DNA of 64,000 nucleotides. Source: Haemonchus contortus. Lineage: Eukaryota; Nematoda; Chromadorea; Rhabditida; Trichostrongylidae. The notes beneath the pieces are model-generated. The model ran no database searches. It was not told where the DNA came from and was given only the letters and a program-made list of their open reading frames with translations. The stretch is from NCBI GenBank assembly GCA_000469685.2, contig LS997566.1, positions 37,612,420 through 37,676,419 of the forward strand. The letters are read 5' to 3'. The translations under genes and the position numbers were made by a program. Positions 36,320 to 47,859 of this stretch are shown here, one piece after another (positions within the stretch are counted from its first letter, which is position 1; each line of letters opens with the position of its first letter).

Positions 36320-39304
36320 TTAGCGTTTGTCCCGCTTGTAGGCGGGGTCCGCTTTTCTGATATGTTGACGCCACTTCTCCCGATTGAACGCTTGATCGGG
36401 GTGGATGTTAACCGCTTTAAGATCTTCGTGCAACGTATCGAGCCACCGCTGCTTTGGACGTCCTCTAGGCCGCTTTCCGGACACGTCAAGGTTGAGACCG
36501 ATCTTACGGACACTGTCGCTCTTAGCGCGGAGAGTATGACCATACCATCGTAGACGAGCTTCGCGCATTTTATCGACAATGGGCGCAACACCGAATCGCT
36601 CCCTGATGGCGTCATTACTTATACGGTCTAGGCGTGTTACTCCGGCTGTCCAGCGCAGCATTTTGGTCTCCATCACGCTGAGACGGGCTTCAACCTTTTT
36701 GGTTGCAGGCCAACATTCAGCGCCGTACATTGCGACCGGCCGGATGACGGTTCTGTAGATCTTGGATTTGAGACGCTCAGGGATGTTCTTATCGCAGAGA
36801 ACGCCAGTCATTGAGCGCCACTTCAACCACGCTGCATTCACGCGAGATTTCGTTTCAAAACCCAGGCTGCCATCAGACGCAATCGCCGATCCAAGGTACT
36901 TGAAGGTTGTTGTCCGCGTGAGCTCAGTGCCATTGATCTTGATAGAGCCTGGCTCGCTCGAATCAGTGGTCAGGTACTCAGTCTTTTTGACGTTTAACCT
37001 GAGCCCGAACATAGCCAGACGGTCGCACCAGGTCTGCACCTGTGACTCGAGCTCACTTTTGTCTTCGCTGGCGAGCATCACGTCATCGGCATAAAGAAGC
37101 GTCCATGGAGCCGGCTTCTGGAGGTCTTTTGTAATGGCATCCATGACGACAACAAAAAGTAGTGGGGATAACGCAGAGCCTTGGTGGACTCCGACGGAGA
37201 TGGGAAATTCCGTCGATATGCCCGCTGCCGTTTGTACTCGGCTCTTTGGGCTAGTGTAAAGGATGCGCACCCACTCAATGAGCTCTTCGGGTACGCCATG
37301 CTGTCGTAAGGCATACCATATAACGTCACGTGGAACGCGGTCGAAAGCCTTCTCCAAGTCTAGAAAGGCAAGATGTAAAGGTCTACGTTTCTCGCGATGC
37401 TTTTCTAGAAGGAGGCGAGCGGCGTGTATGGCATCGATGGTGCTACAACCAGCTACGAAACCACACTGGTTAGTGGTAAGCTCGACAATATCCCGGATAC
37501 GGCTGTCTACAATTCGCTCAAAGATTTTCATGCTGTGCGAGAGCAAGCGAATCGGGCGGTAGCAAGTGCAGTCCCCAGGACTGCCCTTCTTCTTCCAGAT
37601 AGGAATCGTCGAGCTCTGTTGCCAGCTCTCAGGCACCTTCTTCTCTGCAACAACCTGGTTGAAGAATTCCGTCAACCATCCTGCAGGATTCCAGCCTTTC
37701 GATTTCCACAAGTCCGCTGCTACGTCGTCAGGGCCAGTTGCTTTGCCTGACTTCATTTTCTTCAAAGCCGTAATGGTCTCATTGACGGTTATCTTCTGAA
37801 CGGGACCGTGCACTGCCGGAGCGCAGGGAATGGCGGGATGGGCGAATTTGACTGTTGAGATGTTTGCGAAGTACTCTCGCCATCGTTTCAGTACTTGCCT
37901 GCGTTCCGTTAAGAGGCGACCGCTCTCGTCATTTATGCCGAAGAACTTTTCTATATCCTCGGTCTGGCGGTTGCGGGTCTTTGCGAGTCGGTAAACGTAC
38001 CGCTCACCATCCCGAGACTCGAGTTTCTTATTAAGGTCGGCATATTGAGCTGCCTTTTCAGAAGCAACGGCCTTCTTCGCCTCTTTCTTCGCTATCTGAT
38101 AGCGTTGCCAGTTGTCAGCCGTCTTTTCGATAACAAATGCGTGGTACTGCTTTTTCTTCTCACGGACTTTATCCCTGACATGGTCCGTCCACAGCCATGT
38201 TTGCTTATCGAGCTTTCGCCGTCCAGGCTTGGTCACGCCGAGCTTCGACCGTGCAACCCGGGTTATCGCTTCCACAGCTCCCTTCCAGGTTTCGTCGACA
38301 GTCGTTACCGCTGGTAACAGAATGCTGGAAACGACGGCCTCTTCTTTCTCCTTCAGTCGCCACCACTTGATTCTCGCTGGCCCGCACCTTTCTGCTATTT
38401 TCGGTTTCGGCGGGGCGATCTTTAACGTACAAATCAGTGGTCGGTGTTGTGTTGCGACCGTTTCGTAGGGAACTGTCTTTGCGTCTGTTACGAGCCCCTG
38501 GTCGCGGTGCCTGACAAGGACAAAATCAATTTGCGTTCTGTTCTCACCGCTATAGAAGGTGATGAGATGAGAGTCACGTTTGCGAAATCTCGTGTTGACA
38601 ATGGTGAGATTATGCGAGTCTGCATATTCGAGAATTCGCTCGCCATCAGTGTTACGTGACCCATATCCGAAACCCCCATGGCAGCTGTAACCGTCTTTCG
38701 TAGCACCCACGTGACCGTTGAGGTCACCTGCGACAACTATGGCTTCTTGTAACGGCACTTCAGCTGTCTTTTCATCAAGCAAGTTCCAGAACGTGTCCTT
38801 GGTTTGCTCGGAGCATCCAGTCTGTGGAGCATACGCTGAGAAGAGATGGTATTTTTGGTGTTCGATGACTACCACGATCTTCATTAGGCGGTCATCGAAG
38901 CGTTCCACGCTTACTATCGAGTCACGAAACCGTTCAGAAACTATTATCCCGACGCCGTTGGTGGTTTTGGGGCCGCCACAAAGAACGGCTTTGAAGCCGA
39001 GGCCAATGTCCCTGGACTTGCAGCAGGACCACCTCGTTTCCTGCACGGCACAGAAATCAATTCGTCGACGCTCTAGAGCTTCTGCTAACTCGTACGAGCG
39101 TCCCGTCAATGTGCCGACATTTAACGTCGCAACGCGGGTCTTCCATACGTTGCGTGGCTTTCGGACTAGCTTAGTTGCCCCCCGATGCCGTCCTTGCATC
39201 GGAGACCCTCGCATACTTTTCACACTCACCGGGCCTTGCAAGTGCGCGTCGGCTCCCGCGGACGCCGTAGCATTACATCGAACTTCTTTAAGTGACATTA
39301 ACAT
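36320..39304 (-). CDS. RTE polyprotein: AP endonuclease plus reverse transcriptase
   Basis: This 994-residue protein nicks target DNA and copies its own RNA at the nick. The endonuclease comes first: VATLNVGTL (residues 58-66), catalytic Glu in VQET (87-90), AGDLNGHVG (192-200), QIDFVL (259-264) and TQHRPL (285-290). The reverse transcriptase follows: YRPIRLLSHSMKIFER (582-597), LAFLDLEKAFDRVP (645-658), VGVHQGSALSPLLF (704-717) and the catalytic LLYADDVML (736-744). The C-terminus has RLRWYGHTLR and KRPRGRPKQRWLD, typical of RTE-like elements. No RNase H or gag-like frame is seen. The start at 39304 is the first ATG after the ribozyme region; use of a downstream start is possible. Base use is more GC-rich than the flanks. 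Confidence 0.93.
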   Translation of the reverse strand: MLMSLKEVRCNATASAGADAHLQGPVSVKSMRGSPMQGRHRGATKLVRKPRNVWKTRVATLNVGTLTGRSYELAEALERRRIDFCAVQETRWSCCKSRDIGLGFKAVLCGGPKTTNGVGIIVSERFRDSIVSVERFDDRLMKIVVVIEHQKYHLFSAYAPQTGCSEQTKDTFWNLLDEKTAEVPLQEAIVVAGDLNGHVGATKDGYSCHGGFGYGSRNTDGERILEYADSHNLTIVNTRFRKRDSHLITFYSGENRTQIDFVLVRHRDQGLVTDAKTVPYETVATQHRPLICTLKIAPPKPKIAERCGPARIKWWRLKEKEEAVVSSILLPAVTTVDETWKGAVEAITRVARSKLGVTKPGRRKLDKQTWLWTDHVRDKVREKKKQYHAFVIEKTADNWQRYQIAKKEAKKAVASEKAAQYADLNKKLESRDGERYVYRLAKTRNRQTEDIEKFFGINDESGRLLTERRQVLKRWREYFANISTVKFAHPAIPCAPAVHGPVQKITVNETITALKKMKSGKATGPDDVAADLWKSKGWNPAGWLTEFFNQVVAEKKVPESWQQSSTIPIWKKKGSPGDCTCYRPIRLLSHSMKIFERIVDSRIRDIVELTTNQCGFVAGCSTIDAIHAARLLLEKHREKRRPLHLAFLDLEKAFDRVPRDVIWYALRQHGVPEELIEWVRILYTSPKSRVQTAAGISTEFPISVGVHQGSALSPLLFVVVMDAITKDLQKPAPWTLLYADDVMLASEDKSELESQVQTWCDRLAMFGLRLNVKKTEYLTTDSSEPGSIKINGTELTRTTTFKYLGSAIASDGSLGFETKSRVNAAWLKWRSMTGVLCDKNIPERLKSKIYRTVIRPVAMYGAECWPATKKVEARLSVMETKMLRWTAGVTRLDRISNDAIRERFGVAPIVDKMREARLRWYGHTLRAKSDSVRKIGLNLDVSGKRPRGRPKQRWLDTLHEDLKAVNIHPDQAFNREKWRQHIRKADPAYKRDKR

Positions 39305-39368
39305 TTTTTGATGTGACTGGGGTGTTCGTAGGCCGGCTTGTCACGGGGCCTGTCGCCTGCATTCGAAT

Positions 39369-39440
39369 GTCCGTGGTCAGCTCAGCCCACAGAGTGGGCA
39401 GTTTCCAGTGGCACCCCTTGGAGGAACGGACTTCGCCACC
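39369..39440 (-). ncRNA. HDV-like self-cleaving ribozyme at the RTE 5' end
   Basis: Read on the minus strand from 39440. P1: 39440-39434 pairs with 39413-39407 (7 bp, with two G-U). P2: 39431-39426 with 39374-39369 (6 bp). P3: 39425-39423 with 39416-39414. P1.1: CC at 39421-39420 with GG at 39406-39405, right after P1. P4: GCCCAC (39399-39394) with GTGGGC (39390-39385). J4/2 has CTGA at 39380-39377, matching the catalytic C-N-R-A pattern. This is the nested double pseudoknot of hepatitis-delta-like ribozymes, and cleavage would fall exactly at the element/target junction. Such ribozymes are known at the 5' ends of R2 and RTE elements. No activity data here. Confidence 0.75.
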
Positions 39441-39842
39441 ATAGAAAGGATGTATTCCTAGTCACAAACCTTGTAGTTGAGGGAGTTTCACCTCTAGGAA
39501 TGGAAATTATGGAAATTAAGGGAAAAGAACGTGAACCTTGTCGGCAGGGCTATTCTCTGTAAGATTCGAACCCTTCGTGGCTCAATACCTTACCTTTCAC
39601 TACGTGGACCATTCCATCCATTCGGAGCTGAGTCCTGCTTTTGTTAATCTATTTTACAATACAAATATTCTATCTTAGGTTTCTTCCTGACAACTGTTTT
39701 TTTGGGAAGAATATATTCTTCAGGTTAGGTGTTTACTGCGGTTTTGTATTTGTCAGAGCTTTATTTCAAATGAAAAGATTACTAGTAATGTGGTATTAGA
39801 GGAAGTTAGAAAGCTCATCAATTTCAAGGCACACGAATCGTA

Positions 39843-39972
39843 TCAGCAATCACAACATCCGCAACAAAGATCATCACAGCAATTCTCTAGACACCAGCCA
39901 CAACATAAACCGGCCAACAGAGCAGCACATAAACCTTCGTTACCAGTTCCACGGCGTTGAGGTTCTTGTACA
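39843..39972 (-). CDS. CYSTM-like terminal exon, second version
   Basis: After a TTTCAG acceptor the exon begins in phase 2 and encodes VQEPQRRGTGNEGLCAALL followed by AGLCCGWCLENCC and DDLCCGCCDC, stop TGA. It has the same layout, phase and length class as the last exon at 41827-41962. No matching first exons were found between the two, so it is either an alternative last exon of the 47853-41827 gene or a duplicated exon. Two extra Cys positions differ (GWC for GCC, CCGCCDC for CCCCCDC). Confidence 0.55.
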
Positions 39973-39999
39973 CTGAAATGAGTAATGATGATGATGTAA

Positions 40000-41640
40000 T
40001 AGCGATTGAATTTCCATAATAGTTCTACATGTCATCGTGAGAAAAAAAAGAGTGGTCACTAGGGGGTTCAGGTTCCACCCAGGGTGGTAGTTCCTGGAAA
40101 TTACTCATCAACACGTCTTCTACCCGATTGCCTTCTCAAGACAGAAAGGTTCGCCATGACTACACCACCTGCCAACCTCACTTTGGGTTGTTTCTTGAGC
40201 TTTTCGTGAGTAAAATGGAGGATTGGAAGGTGATGTGGAAGAAGGGAGAAGAAAGTATAAGAAAAGTTGGAAAGTGTGGTTAACTTCATGTACAATCACT
40301 CAGCTATGCCTGGCTTGGGTCTTTCCTGCGTATCCTGTGTGAAGTACATTCCTGACCCCTATTTCTTTACCACCCATGGAATAGGAAAGGCCAGCTTTTT
40401 CAGCAGCACCTGATTCCGCTACCAAACTAGTAGTGTTACATACTCAACTCATAGGGCATGGCTCACGCTCTGTAGTCATCCGACAGTAGAAGATCATTCT
40501 GGTTCGAAGCAAGCGAGGATACAGATTCACTGACTGCAGCCAAGATTTGATTGTCTGATTGTACTGCCCATGCTCTCGAAATATGAACTCCACCCCTATC
40601 CTTCTGTGGAGAATCTCTTAGTAAGGGAAAAAGATAAGAAGAAGAGAATCATATAAGGACAAAGGCTTGAAGGTTTTTCTGAAATTTGCTATTCTCACAT
40701 TCAATTCCCAATCTTACTCCACCACGGATGATCAGATACAATCCCCCCCTGAAGCCGACCCACTCATCAGTTTATGGCCAAGAACACCACTTGTCTCTTT
40801 TAACGAACTCTTACACTGAAGTTGTCCAATGAGTCGATAAAGATTAATATCTTCAGCCACAGAGACCTGTCTTGGTTATCCTTTATCCCACAACAGCTCA
40901 TGCGTCGTAGTTTGGCGATTGCGAGAATGGATTATTTTTGCTAATTCCCAAGGTAGGGAGGCTCATACTTCATGAAAGAAATGTTCGGGTAACTCACATT
41001 GAACAGTTATTTTACTACTACATTACTCATCCACAGGGCTACCTATGCCATCGAAGGATTATAAACATGTAGTACTACGAAATCAGCACAGATAGTCATA
41101 GAAGGTTCTTTTACGAATTCTAGCCTAGAATCACAATTTTGTTTTTCGATACTGGTCATAACCACGAAAAACCTTCTGAATAACTGATCCCATTCGAAAC
41201 TTCAGCTGCTCTTCAGCACTGAAGAGATCGACCAGGTCATCCTTACCCTTTTTGTACCGACCGCAGACCAAGCCAAAAGAACCTGAAGATACTGATGGGA
41301 AAGGAGCAGCGGAATCTCAGAAGAGCGCCACTAAAAGGGAACGGTGTACAGACATGGTTATGCCCATCAGGACTTTTTCCATGCTATATCACCCCATCTA
41401 CACCCCATTACAGAATGTAACTTAAATCGTCTTGACTGAAACTCACCCACATAATTTTCTAGCTTTTTCGGGAGTCATTGAATTCTCAGGAGATGGTGCG
41501 ATTAAAAATGTCATCGAATATGCTATAAAAAGGCTGGCAATTTCGATTTTCACATTATAGTGGTGTTTGTAGAAAAAACTCCTTGTCTTGGACGAAATGA
41601 CAGTGCACAATATCCTAATAAAAAAATCTTTCGGAAAAAC
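40000..41640. other. Intergenic or intronic stretch between the two CYSTM last exons
   Basis: No Pro/Tyr/Gln-rich exon that could serve the exon at 39972-39843 was found, and no other gene is supported. Confidence 0.4.
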
Positions 41641-41826
41641 CTGTACTTTATTCAATTATAATTCAGTTGTACATCATTTTTACATGAATATATACTTTGT
41701 AAGTATGAAGGGAACGTTGATTATACAAAAATGAAATTTGGAAAGCCAAAATCGAACAAAGACGAAATGAGTGATGAGTATGTTTGGACATAACTTTCAG
41801 AATGATATGAAGACATCAGAAAAGTA

Positions 41827-44800
41827 TTAGCAATCACAGCAACAGCAGCAAAGATCACCATCACAGCAATTCTCTAGGCAGCATCCACAACATAAGCCAG
41901 CCAGCAGAGCAGCACACAGACCTCCGCCACCACCGGATGAACGATTCGGCGGTTGCTGTACACTAAGATAGGAAAGTATAATGAGGAGACTAAAATGAAC
42001 TACGTAAGTAAAAAGGATCGATAGTTTTCTGATGATCTATCTGAAAATCCACTGACAAAAAGCCAAAGCAATTAGAAAGCTTCATAAAAACTCGTCTAAA
42101 GCTATATACCTGCAAAAAAGCTAACTACGTTTATCTACATTTTACTCTATCTAACTAAAATGCAGAGCACCCGAGGTAGGCCTTCGTTTCTTAAACAAAC
42201 AATGAACTAAGGATCGCATGGGCATTAATAAAATAGCGAAAAATTTAACAAAAGTGGCATTAAGTAATGAATAGATATTCTGTTTTGTTGAGGAGAATTA
42301 CCCTAGAGTAGAGTAGCGCACTATCACTGACACGCTCCAGGGATCGAACCCGAGACCTGCTTGGTACTAACTAAGCGACCCCGGAGGGATGGAAGACTTG
42401 ATCGGTTCGACAGCCAAAGCCAGCCAACCCTTCATCCTTACACTGATATCACTCCTGTCTAGGAACATGAAAGCAGGCTTGTACACCGGCTGGTCTCTAT
42501 TATACCATTATATCACTCTATTATATGAGGGTCATACCCACGCTATCAAAGAGCTCTGAAATATCAGTCTTTTCCAGGAGGGACGCCATGCCTCCTTGAA
42601 AAGCCCAGTACAGTATCAGTCATGATTTTGTCTACCTTTGAGCGACCGAATATACCTAGCGAAATCAGTCTCTTCTTTATTTGGCTAGAACGCTAAGGAG
42701 CGATATAATAACTAACCCGGATTGTGGCGAGACTTTGAGCTCTTTATTTTGGAAAGCTATTGACTCTTTTGAAGTTTCTCTCAATCTTTTTATTATTCCT
42801 TTACTAAAGGGCTTGAAGTCTACATATGAATGCCCCAATTACGTGAAATGTGGTGTGATCTGCCTCTTGTACAAAATATTACGAATCTACTGTACGATGT
42901 GGATTCAAGTGTTGCTGACTCGTCCTTTAGGCAAATAAACCTAACGATTCGACTGGAAATCGTTCCCGCTGCTTTATTTCCCCATGTATAGGCAATCTCG
43001 AATTCACCACTGAATACTTATAATGCAACAGAGAAGGCAGACAGATTATTCATCTTTTTCAGTCGCTTCAAACTGGTTCCATGCAATGATCCCGAAGTTA
43101 TTTCAGGCTATTCAACAAACTCAATTGGCAATCTCGCAGTTTTCGAGAATAGTCCTTCCCAGGGGATGACACATACCACTGCCTGCGAGTTTGAATATAC
43201 TGTACTTGTTCGAAAGGAAGAAAAAACATCAAAGTAAATTTGAACATAAAATCCTTAATGAAAAGTCAAATACCCTTTCCCTCTCCACCACTGCCGCTCT
43301 AGGGAATCATAAAAGTCTTAAAATTCTACGACAATCTATGATTCAGAAACTCCCTTCTTCTTCAGAGAAGAACGGTGTATACATTTCATTGCGCTTGAAA
43401 TGGCTTTTAATATCGTGCGTCTTCAGTGCGCGCCATGCTTTTTACTTCTGTTCTGCGAGACAGTATAGTGCGCTCTGGCTGTATACAATGAAATCAAAAT
43501 GCTCCTGGTAATCAAGGTTGTCTTTCATCACTTTTTAGACGTGACTATTCGATATGTCAAAAAATTAGTTGATTTTACATTTGACGTGATTTTTTTAACA
43601 TGTATGGAGTATTCCTACACCTACCCACATGAAAGAAACTTTAATCTTATCAAACTCCAGTTGACATGCCTCTTCACCCCATCTATTTGATCAGCCTGTT
43701 TGCCACCGATTATCGGCGCCTAATCGTAAAGCCGGCTGGTAGATTTAAGTTGACTGCGAGAAGATTTTCGTACGAGTTCCATGCGGTAAACAGTAGTACA
43801 GTGAGTGTGAGTCAATGACATGCCACTTATTGCTCGCTTCAACTAAACCGCAAGGGGTTCAAGTGTGTACCTGGGTGAGTGTGACTCACTCGAGTACGAC
43901 ACGAGTTGACACACAGTTGTTGGGGATGACATCGTTCGTCATACGCGCTAAACGAGGTCTCCATACTTTACCGAATGGTTTAGCTATGTGTACATAGGGA
44001 AATCAATATGAATAGAAGGGTACCTACACAGATGGATAGCAGAAAATTGGGAGAGCATTCAATAACTTAAGAGATGCAGTGAAGAAAGCAGAAGGCATGC
44101 GTCCCTCACCCTCATTCTTTTCGATGCTACCGTCTCTCCTGACTATCCTGACGGAAGAACGCCTGGGAAACCGAACTTGTGCGTAACGGACGTTTGGACG
44201 AGTACACGCTAAGCGATATTCGTATTCGAAGAACAGCGAAAAACTGCAGACAGGTCAGTGGAGGGATTTTCATTGTGTATGCAAAAGCGAACTGAAATCC
44301 GGATTTTGCATTTCTTTCGGTGGAAGACCGCTGAGGGATCGAAGATCATATGGTCCTGTTCGCGTAATACGATTCAGCGATAGCCGGTGGGCCAGGGTAG
44401 CTGCAAGCACGGTTCTTCGGCCCTCAAATGGTGACCAGGATGACTGTCAGTTTGGTAGCCTTTGTCTTTCACAAAAGCTCTGCACAAAAGTATACAATCG
44501 GAATTCCTAGTGTCTGATGGACAAGGATTAAGAACCGCTCCATACTCATGCAACTCCCTGAAACACCTGAAGGAAATTTTGCTCAGCACGAATTGATAAA
44601 GATTGTAGGGGATGATGTATGTACAGTATTGCTCCCAATTATGTAATAAAACCGGTTCTAAAGGTGGGTCATGGCTGTCAGCGGAAGTCAGGCAATAAGA
44701 TCAACGTGGGACCGTAATAGGCTGAAACGGAAATAGAATAAATCCTAATATTGGGATGTAGAGCGAGTGGGTGGAGCATCTCATCTTGATATTTGAATTT

Positions 44801-47800
44801 CCCAAGGAAGAAAACGACTTGCTGTCAGCTGGGCTCCCTGAGAAAGCGCTCCAATCCTGTCTTGAAAGCCAAAAAATCGAACGTTCCAAAAGAATGTTGT
44901 AAAATATTTTGAAGCGACGAAAAAAATACCGATTCTTCTCATGTGGGAGCTCAGGATTACCCATGTTTAGCTCAATCCTAAGAGTAAAGTAATAAGGAAC
45001 GGGTCTTCGAATACATATTCATTCACAAGGTCAAGAAGAAAGGGTGAAAAAGATGAGAATGAGGAAGTATGGCATTAGCTTGTTTAAGTCCTACTCAAAG
45101 TTCATAGTAGAGACAAAAAAGAACTGAACTTAATTGTCAACTTTATTGTATTCATCACTTGTCTTCAGTTTGGGCCCTGCACAAAATTTCATGTAAATTC
45201 CTATCGGAACGTCAATTGATGATACTCAATACATATTAGGTCGATACTGCCTGAAATCGCTGTCATTGAAAGTCACCCAGCTTTCATGAGACAGGTTTCG
45301 TGCCCCACGGGACCCTTCGTAATCGATGATCTTGGCCTTGATCAGTTTGCTGTGCATGGCCATTCCTCGGCTTCTAACCTTCCAGGCATAACGGCTATTG
45401 CCCACCTACTACTGCTCCATATTGGTGAATGGGTCATTCAACAAAAACACCCCCTATTGAATTGAAGCCGGGGAAATTTTTTGGCAGTGATGATTATACG
45501 AGTCCTACCCAGGGGAGTAACGTTGGATATTGGACGATTCTGCGTTTTCATCGATGAAAATCCTTTGATCAAAAACTATTCCCTCAAAGAGAACCAACAA
45601 CAATTGGATTTCCCTCCAAGCCATATAACTATGTATAATGTTTGTTCAGGGTAAACACGAACCTGCCGTCTCCCTACTGACTCAAAAAGAAAGTGGACGT
45701 TACATGAGGAATAAAGCTAAGAGCTCAGCATGAGCATCCTCCTAGGAGGTGGTAACCTAAAAGTGCTCGGGGAAGCCTCCCAACTGTATTGCTCCCGAAT
45801 GCCCCCTGCATTCTTTCCCTCGCTCATGATCAAAAATCCACACAATAGCCTAGCAACCGGGGAGCAACGACGCTGTCTGGGGGCCTTTTGTAAAGTGCAT
45901 TTCAACAGCTTTTAATACTCCATTCCCATGGAAACGCCTAAGTTCATCCCCATCGGCCCGTAAAGTATCTTCACCAATAACCCTCTCTTCTTTTTCCCCG
46001 CAGAATATCCATTTCTTTGGTTATTCTTTGAGGAGAAATATTCTTTCCAGCTTTTTCATAAAAGTTGCCATTAAGGGACACGTAGGCGGTGCTGACTCAC
46101 CCAGTCGTCGAAATGGTGACGTGCGTGCGAATCCTGGGCTTCCCAAGAAATTTCGTCACAAAACCACTTACGGAAAGCGATCAGGAAATCACCTGATTGC
46201 GTTGAGATTGTCAAAGAAGTGGGATGAGTCAGTGGGGCCTCAGTTTTGGTTTCGCCCCTGTTGAACAAAACAGATTTTCGGTCGGCAAACAGCGGGAATC
46301 GATCAGGGCTGTTGTTTGTTGGGGGCACATGGCAACAACTACACGCACCACGCTGGCATTCAAGCGATTTCGGGTGAACCAATTTGGATGCCTAGCTTTC
46401 CCAACAGCCTTCCTCGAAATTTCCAGGAGGGAATGGGATTTGGACTTAAGGGAGTGGGAAATGCCCATGGAACAGTTTATACTCGAGAACTATGATATCT
46501 CTGTTCGAAATTAACTTTTTCTGAAAACTCCAACCTTCTTTCTGATTTCTTCACCTACTCGGGGACAAAGATGTTCCAACCTTAATACGAACCAGTTTTG
46601 TTTATTACTTATGCTGTCCACTGGGGAAACAGGTTTCGGGCAACACATAACAGAAAAAAAGGAATTTTCGCAAAAAAACGAGATCAACAAGGATTTTGCT
46701 TGTATGCGTTCGAGCGGCTCAAAAGGGTAACTGAACATTTAATGGAATGGGTGAGCCGCTTCCGATCGAATCGAAAATACCAGAAAATTCGCTAGGGTAT
46801 CGAATTTTCGGGTACCCACTCACGGTCAATCCTGGTGTGGAGGAAAAGCCTCATAAAGGCTCTCGTCTCTCCCTTTGGCTAGAACCCACCACCCCTTCCC
46901 TACATGTTCCTTCAGCAGCTACGAGGCCGACGTCAAAGGGGGAATGTGAATTACCCCCTCAGTAAGCATTTCTCGAATTATGAGCAATTCCTTCGCTTAT
47001 CAACTGTCCAACAAGTGGCACGACTTAGAACGGCTTTTCACTGTGGAGCTTAGACAGGAAGAAAAAAGAACAAATTCGATAAGGAGGTTTTTGTAGTTAT
47101 ACTGAGAAAAACAGGAGTCAAAGCCGGGACTACAAAGAACCTGGGACTCTAGATAGCATACCCAGTGACTCAACATCTGAAAACAAGTATGAATTCTGAC
47201 GCAATGAATTAAATTACAATAAAAAGTACATATTACTGAATAAAGGAAACTAGTTATTCATATTTTTCCCGTAATCATTCAACTCCGCAACTCTTCGCCG
47301 AATGAGCTTCTTTTTAGTGCGGCGGTGTCTCAAGAACGAAACAAGTTCAGAATCCGTGCCCAGAATGGTCGAAGAACGTTAAAGAAGTGTTCCAACTTTC
47401 TAACAGAATGGAGGGCCGCGCCGCAGCCGCGCGCGTCCGATCATATCAAACACTCGTTTATCTGCAATAACTGACCACTAAGTTTTTTAGTTTCTAAAAT
47501 CATCATTCGAATAAAAAAGGGTTGAAAATAAGGTCTTCCCAGAATATGTTATGAAGAAGTATAAGAGAAATGAAATACATAAAGAAATGACATCAAATCC
47601 TAAATAATTGAACTTACTAGACTGTCTGTGGTGGCGGTGGAGGATAATAGCCGGGTTGTTGAGGATAATAGCCGGGTTGCTGGTTGCAATAAGGTTGATT
47701 GGGCTGAAAAAGGACCCTATATTATCCAGGATGGCAATATGCTGGCATCGGCCATCTTGGATGCGTTGGATATGTCAGAAACTTTTTCGATATCTAGTAA

Positions 47801-47853
47801 ATGATGGAAAAACTGGTAGAACTTACAGGATAACCGTAGTTTGGTTGGCTCAT
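41827..47853 (-). CDS. Small CYSTM-like protein (cysteine-rich membrane module)
   Basis: Three exons: 47853-47827 (MSQPNYGYP), 47703-47618 and 41962-41827. Phases fit (0, then 2, with TA|T giving Tyr). The 82-residue product has a Tyr/Pro/Gln-rich N-terminus (PNQPYCNQQPGYYPQQPGYY, then PPPPPQTVYVQQ), a Gly run, and a C-terminus LCAALLAGLCCGCCLENCC ending CCCCCDC. This is the layout of CYSTM proteins: a disordered Pro-rich N-terminus and a short Cys-rich membrane-binding segment, linked with stress responses in other eukaryotes. AATAAA lies about 175 bp after the stop. The second intron is about 5.7 kb and holds a SINE and repeat fragments. Confidence 0.75.
42318..42400 (-). repeat. tRNA-derived SINE head
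   Basis: On the minus strand 'GGGTCGCTTAGTTAGTACC' (42380-42362) resembles a tRNA A box and 'GGTTCGATCCC' (42350-42340) is a perfect B box. Spacing is about right for an RNA polymerase III promoter, but arms do not close into a full tRNA. It lies in the long intron of the CYSTM-like gene. Confidence 0.55.
43950..44270 (+). pseudogene. Decayed RTE fragment
   Basis: Readable scraps such as SYVYIGKSI (about 43985) and LILFDATVSP (about 44120) recall the 'SYVYLGREVNM' and '[13 protein letters not shown]' parts of the RTE copy at 6740-8593. Frame is lost between them. Assignment rests on these short matches only. Confidence 0.3.
44271..47617. other. Intronic or intergenic repeat-rich DNA
   Basis: No gene is supported. 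Open frames of 60-100 codons occur on both strands at 45717-45915 and 46028-46514 without splice signals or familiar motifs, and look like pieces of dispersed repeats. Confidence 0.4.
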
Positions 47854-47859
47854 ATCGCG

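Larger units (their letters stand above)
36307..39440 (-). mobile_element. Full-length RTE-type non-LTR retrotransposon
   Basis: The element is 3134 bp, flanked by the 17-bp target duplication ATAGAAAGGATGTATTC (36290-36306 and 39441-39457). On the minus strand it has a 136-bp 5' region that begins with a ribozyme-like fold, one uninterrupted 994-codon frame, and a 3' end only about 13 bp past the stop (A-rich AAGAATAAGAAGAA). Unit A shows the empty target at about 28047. The intact frame and exact duplication suggest a recent, possibly still competent insertion. Confidence 0.93.
28301..39715. repeat. Segmental duplication, unit B
   Basis: Same order of parts as unit A: satellite (two units), decayed block, PGW copy 4, promoter block, MSP-domain copy, tail. 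Specific to B: the 3.1-kb RTE at 36307-39440. B lacks the mariner and the long TG and G runs. The 3' limit is where similarity to 28290 ends, near 39715. Confidence 0.85.

Noticed and set aside
36762..39311. Plus-strand frames across the RTE
   Set aside because: Shadows of the 994-codon minus-strand gene.
39552..39580. B-box-like GGTTCGAATC on the minus strand
   Set aside because: No A box at the right distance, and the unit A counterpart lacks the motif.
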